A stretch of DNA of 64,000 bases from Gordionus sp. m RMFG-2023 (lineage: Eukaryota > Nematomorpha > Gordioida > Chordodea > Parachordodidae): positions 22,235,366 to 22,299,365 of the forward strand of contig NC_088777.1 of NCBI RefSeq assembly GCF_954871325.1, written 5' to 3'. Below are positions 46,924 through 60,700 of the stretch, in pieces. The notes beneath the pieces were generated by a model. It was not told where the DNA came from and made no database searches. It worked only from the letters and a program-made list of their open reading frames with translations. A program made the translations under genes and the position numbers. How positions within the stretch are numbered: position 1 is the first letter of the stretch; each line of letters opens with the position of its first letter.

Positions 46924-48061
46924 TTAATACAGATTCACAATGTTAATCTTTACAGCTTAAAATTGATAGTAAATTTTACAACTTTATTAAAAATGTCATT
47001 TTCAATTGTTTAAAGTGCCCTTTAATGGTTTTTTAAATGAAATAGATATTTTTACTAAAACAATTTTAGAGTCTTAGCAATCAAAATTTGATTTTAACAA
47101 TTATATTAAAAATGTATAAATGTTATGAGTTTAGAACAAAATCCACAAATTTGAATTTTGTAATTTGATAATAAATTTAAAATACTGTAAGCTATTGATA
47201 TTTTTTTAAGGAGATTGTTCAGGCTATTTTTTTTATGATTCTCCAGAATATTCCAAAATAAATGGTCTAAAAGAATTGGAGAAATGGGTTTAATTATTTC
47301 GTAACAATGATAAATCCTCACGTTTAGAAAAAATATGCAAGCATGTATTCTCTATTACTATTTTGAAAAATATTAACGTTACTGACTTTGTAAATATTTA
47401 TATAAAGTAATTATAAGAATAAATGAGGGGTGGGGGGGGGGGAGGGAGTAAACCATTTTCCGCAAAAATTTTTCTGCCGCAATTTTAATATTTCTTTCGC
47501 AAAGTAATTTTACTAAATTTCTCCCGAAATTTGACATTTTTAAGATGGCATCACTGGTCATGAGACACTTTCTTTCCTGAAGAAGAAAAGAAGAAAAATT
47601 ATCTAACTCAATGGTGATTCTAAGGAATACTACCATCTTTGTCAGAACATAGGTCTAGAATTCCTTTCAAATTTTTATCGATCCACTACTCAATGTAACG
47701 TATTATCCCCCTTTTATCTTATATTTTATAACCTTTTTGTCCTATTTTTTTTATAAGTTTATTATTATTATTATTATTATACATTTCGATAATATTAAAT
47801 AAAATAAAAAGTTTTAAATTTCAATGGATAATTTCCAAGCTAGTGTTGATAGGTATTTTTTGACACTCATATTTATATTAAATACCCTTTGTTCCGGGGT
47901 CGTGTTTTATAGGAAATAATTAATCAAATTTTGTTCCTATCATATTTTCCATGGAAGATCCCCAAGCACTTCAACACCCCCCCCCCTCCTTATTTATATC
48001 ACTGGGCATCTTAAGAAAGGAACTAGCTCACGTTCCGGCTTTTTTTGAAAAAGTAGTAGGG
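46924..48061. other. Gap with hAT-like fragment
   Basis: About 47340-47560 (inverse of a stretch at 57700-57870, words AATATTAACATTATTTACTTTG and CCATTTTCCGC) is another worn hAT end with a G run at 47430. An (ATT)n run lies at 47761-47780. No genes. Confidence 0.45.
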
Positions 48062-48069
48062 CTACAAAC

Positions 48070-48386
48070 GAGAGATCTGCAAAGTTGGGCCCAGCCCGTA
48101 CCCGGCCTAATTTTATTTAAAATAATTGGGTTCGGGCCGGGTCTAATATTTTTTAAAAAAATTCGGGCCGGGTCGGGTCGGACTTTGAAAACTTTTTTAA
48201 ATATATCTAAATTTATCAATATATTGATTTTTTTATGTAAAATAAAAATATTTGATTTTATTTATCGAAACTAAACGACATATAACATATATCTTTTATT
48301 TTGAGTAATTATAAAAATTAATTTCTCTATTTAAATAAATTCGGGCCGAGCCGGGCTTGAAAAATTAGGCCCGATGCAGATCACTA
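48070..48386. mobile_element. GC-block MITE (317 bp) with exact TSD
   Basis: Left end GAGAGATCTGCAAAGTTGGG, right end GATGCAGATCACTA (inverse TAGTGATCTGCATC). Flanked by CTACAAAC on both sides (48062-48069, 48387-48394). Interior GC blocks such as TTCGGGCCGGGTC in opposite orientation. Reading frames rich in Gly, Pro and Arg on both strands (47951-48274, 48028-48219) come from these blocks and are not genes. Confidence 0.9.
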
Positions 48387-48637
48387 CTACAAACACTGAT
48401 ATATTTATAGATGTAAAATAATATTAATATTATTTTTTAAATAATGTGATGGTTAGATATATAATATTATGATATTTTTGATATAAAAAATAACTTGAAT
48501 CAAAAATTAAAAGATGGTATAATAAAATGGGTTTGGGCACAAGATTTGAAAACCCGAAAATAATTAAGAAAAAAGTATAACAAAAAAATATTTGTTGATT
48601 TTATTTTTATATTTTAAATTTTAATAATAGTTTATAC

Positions 48638-48796
48638 CTCATAGCATACATCAAATGAAATCCTGATCGTCCTGTTGGGCAGCAATCATCTTGGCAATTG
48701 TGACCGCTTTGCTCTGTTGGTTCGTTATCATGCATGGCACCGAAACTGTGGCCTATTTCATGTGTTAAGACTAATAAGGAATTATCTCTTCTCATG
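48638..48796 (-). CDS. Metalloprotease exon c (zinc-binding site)
   Basis: Acceptor AAAAAATAG|C completes an Arg codon with exon b across an 11.2-kb intron. Encodes SLLVLTHEIGHSFGAMHDNE, then cysteines in NCQDDCCP, then FHLMYAMR. The donor is ATGAG|GTATAA. The three zinc histidines, the catalytic Glu and the Met-turn are all present. Confidence 0.88.
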
Positions 48797-51700
48797 CTAT
48801 TTTTTAAATATAAAAACAATAAAAATGATGACAGTATTAAAGATAATGTTTTCTTAACGTTTATATATTTTTAGTTTTACCATAATAATTTAATTTTAAT
48901 GATTTTAGGATTACTATTTTCTCATTATAGTACTATAATTCTATAACTAATGTTTGTTATAGTTGAGAACAAGATTATCACATTCAAAAATAAAATATAA
49001 AAACAAAAACTTGATAAGAAGATTCTGGATTGAACCTAAATTTTGCAGTTAAGTTGACACCTTTTAACCCAAAAATATCAATTTAGAGGATTTTTAATCA
49101 GTTCAGATAAAATTTTTAAATAAGAGATTTTCCTGCAGCACATAATTATTTTTTTGCCATTAATATCAAAACATTTCACTTAGTGCAACGTAATCCTATT
49201 TAAAAACGAATACTATGGCGTTTTATTAAAATAATAATTTACTCTTTCATATTCATAAGAACAAATATAAAATTTATTATACTAAATATTTTAATAATTA
49301 TTTTTTCTTTTATATTAAATCTAGTATATTAAAATATTTAATTTCGCGTAAATATACATTTTTAAAAAAAATTACTGTATTTATAAAAATAATAAATATA
49401 TATAATTACAATAAAATATAAGTAATTTTTGTTGTACATAACGGAATTTAAGAAAATATAATTTAACAATTCTAGAAATTTTAAGAAATTAACAACCAAC
49501 GACTTCATAATACAAAGTATAATAATGGAAATATAATTAGTGCAAATGATTATATGAGGAAGAAGGGGGGGGGGACATTTTAAATAATTTAGGGAAGAAG
49601 AAGAAAATCTAGATTAATCGGGCTCCTCGGGGAATGAACCTATGAAGCATGTGAAATTAGATTTTAAATATTATATACTGAACTGTTTAATCAATCGTAA
49701 ATTATTATTACTATCACGTGATAATCAAAATATTTCATTTTTTTTAAAAAAAAGAATAATCTAAATGAAATTTTAGACTTGAAAAAAAGAGTGGTGCCTG
49801 AGACTTTAAAGAAAACTATTTAAAAAATTTGAGTAAAGAAGGTAGATAAAAAAAATGACCATTATACCAACTTTTTAACTTAAATTAATTTAAAAAAATA
49901 ATATACAAAACATATTTATCTACATTTTTATAGAGATAGAATTAAAAATAGCTTTTTTTCACTCTTATTAACATAGATTTGACTATAAGTCTATTCCCAT
50001 TTTTAAAGATCACTCATGTTTCAAAAAGCTATAAATTTATAAATTCTTAATGAACTCATCTTATCACATATAAGGAAGACTGGGGTCACTCGGAATGGTA
50101 AGAATATTTATTTTTACCCAATTGACTAACTATATCACTGCAGAAAATCAAATTCCAAATCATATAATTTAATGTGCTTTCGTACAAATCAAATAATTGT
50201 ATTATTAATATTCGTACAAATTAAATAATTATTATGCATATTCGTACAAATATTCGATATTTTCTTAGAAAACAATATCTTTCAGCATTGGCGTACGCAA
50301 CGGGGGGGGGCAGGGGGACAACCCCCCCCCCCCCCTTAGCCAAAAAATGCAGATGCCGGATTATATTTTTCAAAAATATTACTGTTAATATTAATTTATG
50401 TTTGTTAATATTTATTCCTATCTCATATATATTTAATTCATTTATTTATCACATTCATCTACTAAGTTATTTTATCAAATAATTTCGATTTCAAGTTTTC
50501 CTTGGCGTAATTTACCTATTATTTTCAAATTTTAGTGACGTAATATTTATCTAAATTTCTAGTCAAATAATAATTATCTCTGAAACTCCTTGTCCAACAG
50601 GGAGAAAGAAATTGCAAACTTGTCCAACGAGATCGAGTTTCCGCCATCAAGCAGTAACAGCTTTTATGGAGTTAGAAGAGCCGATTATTAATGCTATTAC
50701 TGAAATATCACAATGGCTTGAAATAAATATTTCCTCAGAAGCAAGAAAATTATTGGATTCAATACTTATTTCAAATCTTTTTTTTCTCATTAGAATGTAT
50801 TATTTAATTATACAACTATTTTATGTAATACTTTTCAAAAACATAACATTGACTTGTTTAAGAAGATGAGAATAGCGGAGAGCATTTTATTAGATCTCAA
50901 GGAAATTAGAGCTAATGTTGATGAAGAATTCATATTTTATATGTTATTGTTGAGTCAAAAGCAGAGCTATACGTGTTAATATTTGTCCCCCTCGACTTGC
51001 AGCAAGCAAGCTCATCGTCAAAACATTAATATAGGATTAGTAGAAGAGTATTATAAAACAAATGTCCCCTCTATCAACCTTTTTCATAGATAGAAAAAAA
51101 ATATAAATATATGTTAGATTTTTATCATGAAGATGTTAAAATATCTTAAGAACTATGATTAAAAAATTAACTATGGTTGATACAGTCCCAAAAAATGCTA
51201 TGGATGCTTTGCATTATTTCAAACACATTTTAGATTATACTCCCAATGTATTAAAATGGTTATATATATTAACAGCTCTTTAGTAAACTAATGAGAGAAC
51301 ATTCTCTTTTTTATGAAGAATAACAGAGCCTTGCAGAGGTACCAGCAGGACACGGCCCAGATTTTTTTAAAAAAATTTATCCGGCCCGGGTTTTTTGAAA
51401 ATAAAATTTTCAGGCCCGGCCCGAATTTTTTTAAAATAAATTATATTTATTATTGATTTTAAAGCTAATAATGGCGATTTCATATATTTGGTTTTAAAAT
51501 ATACAGCTCGGCCCGGATATTTTTTCTAAAAAATTTTCAGGCCCAGCCCGGTTTTTTTAAAAAAAAATACGGGCCCGGCCCGGGTATATCTAAAAAAATT
51601 AAAATACGGTCCGGCTCGGGGGCCGGGCCTGCAAATCTGTGAAAAACATACCTATGAAATACAACATCTGAAAGTAGATTGAATGATTTGGATCTTTTTA

Positions 51701-54700
51701 GTGTTGTAAACGAACGCGTTCAAAATGAACGCGTTCGTGAACGAAGTTCGTTTTTTTGAAAAAAGGTGATGAACGGCGTTCCTTTTTTTTGACGAACTTT
51801 GAACGTGAACGCGTTCCTTTTCTTTGATGAACGCGTTCAATTTTACGTTCGTTCAATTTTAAAAACACTTTTTATTTTTATTTATTTGAAAAATTAATAT
51901 TAATCCGCATTTTTTAACAAAAAAGTCTTATATTTTTATTTATTTGAAAAATTAATATTTAATCCAATTTTTTAACAAATAAGTCTTATATTTTTTAATC
52001 AGCTGTTTTTACTTTTTCCTCTTTCATATTGCAATTAACGTATCATAACGTGCTACTGCTAGAGAAGATAAGATTAAAGTTTATTAATTTGAATATTTTA
52101 TATTTTAATTTAATAGATTAGCATTTGCATGGATATAAATATTTCATCATCAGATTCTGAAAATCAAAATTCAATATTAGATGAATTAGAATTACCATGG
52201 CCCAAATATCAAAAATATTTCAGTTTTAAAATCAATTCCGAGATATCCTTTTTTTTTGACGAGGAAGAAGAGGGCAGATTGGAGGATGATAACTTAGCTC
52301 AATTTTTTGAAACAATGGATAAAACATTAAATGTTTTTATTCCCCCTTTTAAAAGAATTGTTTATCAAGTATAACACCGCAATCCTTCATCTGCCCCTGT
52401 TGAGCGAGTTTTTAGTATAGCTAACGCTGTATTAACTGCCAAGCGTTCATGCCTATCAGATGAAAATTTTGAAAAGCAATTATTATTAAAAATTAATAAG
52501 AAAATTTTTTTATAAATTTATTTTTTTATCGCTCTATTATATTGTATTTATAAAATATTATCAAAATAAAACTATTATTTTTTATCATGGCTAATATATT
52601 GTGTTGAAAAATATAAGGCATTTATTTATATTAAATTAAATTTTAAAAAAAATTTATCATAAAATTTTGAACGCATGAACGCGTTCCTTTTTTTGAATTT
52701 GAACGTGAACGTTAACGCGTTCGATTTTTGTCAATGAACGTTGAACGCGAACGCGTTCGATTTTTTTAAAAATGTTTACAGCACTAGATCTTTTGAATAT
52801 TCATAGGCATTTAACGCCAAGCAAGGATAGATAATTGAAAAATAAGCTCAAAGCATACAAAATATAATTATTCCTAAGAAACTTTTTTGTGTATTAATTT
52901 ATATTCCAACATTTAAATTTTTTATACTTTATATATTTTAAATTCTCAAAAAATTCAAATTTCAATTTTAGGTCATTTAAGTGATTCATATCGTGGGTTA
53001 TATTCACTTTATATTTTATAATTTACATTTATTTTATAGTTTTTCAATGCCGGTTTATATATATAATTTTTTTAATTCACATTAGTTTAAAATTGTGTAT
53101 TAAAAAAGTTATTAGTTTTAATAAATTTATGCTTAGTTTTAATTAACAATAATATTTCTTAAAAAATTTTATTATCCCCCCCCCCCCAAACCAAATTCCT
53201 GCTTACGCGCCTGTCTTCAGGTATTTTATTATTTTTAAATTTTACTACAAAATTCATAAATATATACATAAAATTCATAACAAGAATAACTAATTGAAAT
53301 TTCAAAATAAATTTATATAAAAAATGTTAAGATTTGCCTAATTGTTTCTTTACAAATATGCATTTTTGGTAGTATCTCTATAAAAATAAACGGCATTTTG
53401 AGAACAATTTAACCTAGTTTAGTGCATAAACGAAATATATTTTTATAAATTATATTTTAATAAAATACATTTTTTAAGTATTTTGCTCAATTCTGCTGAA
53501 TTACTTATTAATTACCTAAGTCAGTTTTGCACACAAAGAAATCGAGTTATTAACAAAATAAAAAAGATGATGGTCCATTATAGGCGTGAAGTGAGTCAAG
53601 CTTTTGGAAACACTAATTCTAAACCTTATACTTAACCATTAGTGCTTAATTAGTTCATTTTATTTCTTTAATATATTTGATAGGTTTAAAGGAGAAAATA
53701 AGAAAAAATTACTAAATTGGCATCATGCCAGAGCGGAAAATAAAAAGTTCTAAATATCTGATTTGCATTAATATTTAGAATAAGGCTTTAATCAATTTTG
53801 TCAACCACAAAATGCTTGATATCAGTCCTTAGGTACGAAATCAACAAACATCTAGGAGCATTTATTCTGAAATTAAATAAATAATTTGTGTATATTTACG
53901 ATACGTGCTTTAACACGTTTGATAGATAGTTTAAAGAAATGCATTATTGGCTATATAAGAAAAAATTCCGAATGTTATCATGCCAGAGTTAAAATTATAG
54001 CACATCAATTGTTTTTGTTTTTGGCAATAGCAGAAACTAATTGTAAGCGAAATAAAAACAATTACTGCTGAGTTTTAAATATTGGATTTTAAATCATTCA
54101 TAAATCAATTACGATTCTTTTACCCTGATTCAACATATTTTTGAATCTTATGATATAGATATAATTTGATTTTTTCTGTTTATTTAATGGTATAGCGCCT
54201 TTGGGAAGCCTGCAGTTTTTCAAATAGATATACAAATTTCTTATATCTTTCTTAAAAATTTGTGAGGTCCTTCTATTCTTTAACTAGTCTTTACATAAAC
54301 ACTTAAACCAAATAAAATACATATATATTTTTAAAATTCATATATTAATATTTTTTCCACTTTTTGGTTTACACATATTTATTTTGACTTATCTTCTATG
54401 AACCGTTCAATTCCCAATGTCACAAAAACATTTCCCTTACTAAGAAAGGTTTATTACACGCCCAAAATAATCTCCTTATAGGTTTTTGCTCATTTTCAGG
54501 AAAACTATTAATAAACATTATCTTTTTAAAGACAATGTCCCTACACTTTTACCTATTCAACACTCGAATGAATTGGAATAACTTTTTAATAAGCAAAATA
54601 TTTCCTCTCCTTTTAAAATATACCCAAAAATGTGAGAAATTTGATTATTATCAAGTTATTTGAGATAATGGGCACTTAAATAGGAATTTGAACTAACACC

Positions 54701-57700
54701 TTGCTTGGGAAAACTTCCCTATTTTTCCCAATAAGTGTTCACTAAGGCTGATAAAGATTCCTTCAATTCATTGCATTAAGAAAAGGATCCTAAATTTTGA
54801 TACTCTGGTTTTACACAAGTACGAAGATTTAAATTCTTTCCCTTCTGTTGATCATATCTCGAAATGTAAACTTATCTCTAGAAAGATAAACCTAGGGGAT
54901 ATTAAGGGGCCCTTATTTAAGCCACGTCATCTTATAAAATGGCCCCATCTGATGATAAAACTTTTGCTGATTTATACTAGAGCCTGCTCCATCTGGTCGA
55001 GTCTATCCCCAGGTCCCCACTTTTACTTCTCCCCTTCCATTTACCAGTGAAGAAGTCATTAATTCAATAAAAACCTTTAATAGGAGTTCTGCCGGGGGTC
55101 TCGATGGCTATCGATTCTGTTATTTTTCAACATTACTTCCCCTTAATAATACTAATATTTGTCCATTCATCAACAATTTAACCTTATTTTATAATAAAAT
55201 TGTTAATGACAGTAGAGATAGCTCCTATTATCTTAGGGGGACGTTTAATTGCTTTATCAAAGCCTGGTGGGTATATGAGTTATAGCAGTTAGATCCCTTT
55301 TCCATATTAGTTGTTAAGTTAATAATAAACCGTATTAAGTTTCAAGGCGTAGATTACCTTGACGATTATCAATTTGGCTTTGAGATCAAGGGGGTTAGCA
55401 AGGCTGCCCCTTACTTTCTTCGGATTTATATTGGAAATCCTCTTCCTAATATACTTTTGTGCAAAGTTGATTTAAAATTGCTTTGTATAAGCCTGCCTTC
55501 TCCTCGATATTCTTTGTAAGATTTCCTGACTATTTCCATTATATGAATTCCTGTTATGGTCAGAATTCTTTTTTAGTTTTTGGGGACAAGGTTTTGAATT
55601 TTGAGGAGGGTATTCAAAGCAGATTCCTTAGGCCCTCTCATCGCCTATGTCTTCATGACTTCGTTTCTCATATGAAGTCCAATATCTTAACCTTAACCTT
55701 TGACACCTGGACGACGGAAATCTATCTAGTCCAGTGGCCAGAATTGCAGGCCATATGAATCATAAACTATAGATCTTGTTTTAAATATAAATAAAACAGA
55801 AATTAGTGTTTTTTTTATTAAATGGTGATATCAGATAGTTTTAATTATTTTAAAGTTATTGACCGGGGGTCAATCTCCCTTTTAGGATCCCCGTTAAATA
55901 GTGCTATCGGCATAAAACAAATCTAGAGAGAGTACCTCTTTTCTTAACCAAATTGGAAGCAATATTGCATAATATTCCCGCCCACCATTCTTTATATTGA
56001 ATAAGAAAATCGCTATGGCTTCCCAAAATTTTACATTTTTTTAGAATCTCATTTTCATTTTTAACCTTTTTTCCCTTTTAGCCCTAGACATGAATATTAA
56101 AAATTTCCTTGTTATCTTAAACATTCATTTTTCCGAGTTTAATTGGACCATACAACTTCCCACGAAGGGTTAAATTAGTTTCTTTATCATCCTTCCTTTC
56201 TCCTCATCTTCAATGGGGAGGTTATAACTAAGCTTGTGATGGATATAAAAAGTCTATTTGAAACCTGTGACTTATGGAAAAAAATTTATGCCATTTAGCC
56301 CTTTCACAGTTCTCGGCATAAAGAGAATATCTTTACCCCCTCCTGGCTAACTTTAAGATATCGGTTGGAATTAACCCCTCCCTTTAAGACACTCCATTCC
56401 TCAAGTACTTTTAACAAAACTCTGACCATTAATAGATTGAAGCTGTCTCTAGTGCCAATCTTAGTCTCTTGCTATTCGACGAGGAAATGACCATAGGATA
56501 TAGGCTTGGCTGTGAATTATGTCTACCCATAAATGTAAAGGGTGTGGGAAATCTTCGATCCTAATAGCCGACATGGTCAGCTCTTTATATTCTAAAGGAT
56601 GGTTCAGTCGCTGTACTATAATCTCGAATAAATTAGGGTGCCAACTACCTTAACCTTCTTGAACCTGTCTACTTATCCCTGTCTGATGGGAAAGAGCAGA
56701 TGTCATAAACATTCCTTGGTTTAAAAGAAAATACATTATTTAGAATTTCATTGTGTCTCCTAATTTTCCTGTAACCCTAATTTTGATCAGATTATTAAAA
56801 ATTAGAACACCACTTTTCTGATTTTTACTTTATTCCAATAGTTATTTCTACCAATGAACCCCTAGGCTACTATCATTTTTTTAATATTTTAGGTAAAAAA
56901 AAATTCCCAAATTAATAGTGACCATGGATACACTTTTAACATGTTATAATCAACTCAAATCGTGTTTTGAGGCAACTATCTTAGTTTCCTCTGATCTCAA
57001 TGATAGCCATTTTTTTGCGTCTCTCCTCTCTCCATGTTTTTTGTTAAAACAGATTTTTGTTATTTTTAAATTGTTTGCTTAATTATTATTTTTTAAATGT
57101 TATTTTAAATAGATTTATATATCAAAATTTCTATTTTTAAAATCATAAAATTTTATTAAATAACTAAATACGCCTAAGTAGTGTTTATTTTTAGATTTTT
57201 AAGTTTTTTTGCGCACATTTTTAAATATAAAATCAAATTCCTGATATGATTTTAAAAATAGAAGTAGAAATTTAAGGAGGGCGTTATGTCAATTTAAAAG
57301 AAATGAGAGCAAATTTACGTTTAAATATTAATATAAATATATTATGAAAATACAAATTTTACCCACTCATCACGTTTGAATTTTTTAACCAGCCACTATT
57401 TTTGTCCTATATAGTTTATTAATTTGAATATTATTTCTAGATTAGCGTAAGCATGGATCTTGTTTCATTATCATTATCTGATTCTGAATTACCATGGCTC
57501 AAATTAATAAATATTTTACAGTAACATAATATCTTCAATAAACATATTCCATCCATACCAAATGTATATTGTGTCCAAAAAGTATAATATCAGTTTCAAA
57601 ATCTTAAAGTTCTATTCTAATTTAAAGATATACTTGATTGCGGGCGCGTAAACGGGGAAATCCCCCCCCCCCACCATTAAATTTGACTGTTTCCATAAAT

Positions 57701-60700
57701 ATCATTTTAAGCTAATAAAATTCCACTTCTCCAAGTCAAAATTTTGCTAATTGAATATTTATTTTCCAATATAAAACTTATTTTTTTAAAAATTTTACTA
57801 AAATTTCCTTTCCTTGTGAAAATATTAACATTATTTACTTTGTAGAAATTTACAAAAAATTGATTTGGCGGAAAAATGTATATGAACAGGTAAATACAAT
57901 AAGAATGATTGTATCTAATTGAATTGAAAGCGAAATCATATGATATAATACTAATTAAACCTCGTCAAGCTCCTAGACAATTATTGTGATGTAATATAAA
58001 TGTTGACTCAACTGAAGAATATTATAAAATATCCATTTTCATCCCATTCTTAGACACTTCTATATTGCAAATAAAAGTAAGGTTTTTAGATAAAAAACAA
58101 GTCTTTAGCAATCTTCAAATTTTATTACCTAAAGATTTCTGATGCCACTATTGGTAAAATTAAATATTTGGCAAAATTTTAATACTATGATATTGATATT
58201 GATATTGAAATCAATTTAATGAGTGAATTCGAATTGTGGTATAAATATTTATTACGTTGGTTATTTTACCTGTGCACGCTATTGTGTGTTCAATCGGTTA
58301 AGGAAACCTTGTCTCAATTTCCAAATATTTTGAAGTTGTTTTATATTCTTGCATATTTGCCTATTACAACATGTACAAATGAAAGGACCTTTTCCAACTT
58401 GAGAAGGTTGAAAACTTATTTATAAAATACTAGTTCCGAATCTCGGCTAAATGGGTTAGCTCTGTTAAATATCCACAGAAATTTGGTTCCAACGACGGAA
58501 ATTCTCGATGAATTGGCAAATTTCCCACGAAAATTAAATCACATTATAATTATAGTATTTAATAAATCTTTGTATAATATTGTATTTTATAAGAAGAAAA
58601 ATTTGTTTTTAAAATTATTTTCTAGTCAATATTTTATACACACTACAATTAGTATTTTCAATAAAAAATTTTTTATTCTACTTATATTATATGAGAATTC
58701 AAGCTGAAGCTAGTATAAGCAAATTTTATAAAAAAAAATGACACTAAGCTTTATTTTTATTTTAAATTTAAAATTTTTTTTATTAAATTAATATACCTAA
58801 CCTAAAATATTAAAAAATTGGGTTATAACCTTTATTTCTTCTAAAAATATTAATATAATTATTATTGAATTATGAATAATTTAATAGAATAGCTCAAAAA
58901 TATGACCCCACGGAAGTGTGCGATTTGAGGGCGATGTCCCCCTAAAAAAATTTCCCCCTATAGGAAAATCCTGGATACGCCACTGCTTGATTGTAATATT
59001 TATTATTTTATATAATATAACTATAACTATAAGTATAAGTTAATAATTTATTTTAGATTGTTGTATTTTATTATTAAATTATAATGATTAATGTAATAGA
59101 AATATAGTAAAAATCAGTAAATAATATATATTTTATAGTATATAGTTATAAAATAGTTAATAACTTTTAGAATTTATTTATTTTTAGTGGATTATTTGAA
59201 ATTTAACTATTATTTTTAAGTTTTTATCAAGGGTTGCATATTTTAATAGTTGAACACTATTTAAAGTAGTATGAATTTATATATTTTATAAATAACTATA
59301 TTTTAAATGATAAATAAAATTATATTAAAAATTAATAAGAAATTTTTTTTAAAATAAATTAAAATAATTTTTTATTCACTTAAAACTATTAATTTTATAC
59401 ATGGCTAATATATTGTGTTAAAAAAATATATGGTTATTTATATTAAATTTAATGTAAAAAAAATATGTTCATAATGTTATGTACGAATGTGAACGCGTTT
59501 ATTTTTTTAGTTCGATTTTTGTAAATGAAGGTTGAACGGAACGCGGTCGATTTTTTTAGATTTATAATTATAATCCTTTTTAAAAAAAATTTTGAATTAT
59601 AGTCGTTGTTTTAAAAAGTTATTAACCTTTACTAATTTTTCTCTCAAATTATTCCTAATATGATATATTGTTTACATTTTTTGGAGGAGAGAGTGTAGGA
59701 GAAAAATTTTTATAAGCTTAAAATGATGTTTAGGAAAACGGGCTAATTTACAATGGGGGAGGAGGGTGGTGATTTTCCCTTCCTCCTCTATTGGTTACGC
59801 TCCTGGCCTAGTTCCAACCTGTGTATATTTTCATTATGTTAAAAATAGGGTAACAATTTAGAGATTTTTTACATTTGTTTAAAAAACCTTATAAAATTAC
59901 AAAAACAATCATATTTTTTTTTGAATAAATTCTTTATATAAAATCAGATTCTCTAATTATCCATAAAGGGTATGTCAGACTCCAAAATAATTAATTTAAA
60001 ACAATCGATTAAAATATGAATATACCGATCTCCCGATATGCTTAATGTATGACACACTATATTGTGATTCGTATTGCAAACTTGCCTGCCATATGCTAAT
60101 CCCAAAATTTCTGATTCGCCTTCTAATTTAAACGTTTGATATACCAAAATTATGTTAATACATATCATATCGTCAGGGTTAGTATATCCTAAAATATAAG
60201 CAATTGGATTTATTAACATTTTTAAAATAATTTTCCAACCCGATTTTCAATAATTACAGCATATTTCTAGCTTTAATTATTATATCTATATTAATTTATT
60301 CTATAATGGTGTCTTAGCATATTTTCTTTTATTAATACTAATCTGTAAACCGATAACTGATATCATTCATAGAGTAGTCGGTGGATTATTAGAATGTTCT
60401 CCAAAATTAAGCAAAATACATGAAAATAGAATCTATCAGTTTACCATACTATAATAAAATTAATTTTGTCAAACTTATAATAAAAGTAACAAAAGATGGT
60501 GCATGGGCAATCAATTAATCCTGCAATTACTTCATATACCTGATAAAATCTTAAGTCTATCTCGAATATCAGGCAAGATTCTTATTTTATATATCTCCAT
60601 GAAGTGCGAAAATTGTAGTAGGTTATCCTTATCCTTTAATGTCTTGTAGAGTTCATGATCTTTGTACAATAGTAGGATATCTTTGATATAAAATCCTATA

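Larger units (their letters stand above)
50286..53213 (+). mobile_element. hAT copy 2 with two nested elements
   Basis: Left end CATTGGCGTACGCAACGGGG, right end CTGCTTACGCGCCTG, each next to runs of 10-14 G or C. The flanks TCTTTCAG and TCTTCAGG are close to a TSD. It aligns with 43025-44866. Coding traces on plus: INAITEISQWLEINISSEAR (50680-50750), KKMRIAESILLDLKEIRANV (50860-50930), INIGLVEEYYK (51030). Stops and shifts interrupt it. Nested: a GC-block MITE (51324-51641) at the same position as in copy 1, and a second hAT (51699-52786) with exact TSD. Less these, the element is about 1.5 kb. Confidence 0.85.

Noticed and set aside
47951-48274. Gly/Pro/Arg-rich proteins on both strands
   Set aside because: They are translations of GC blocks of a 317-bp MITE with exact TSD; the same happens at 19776-20155.
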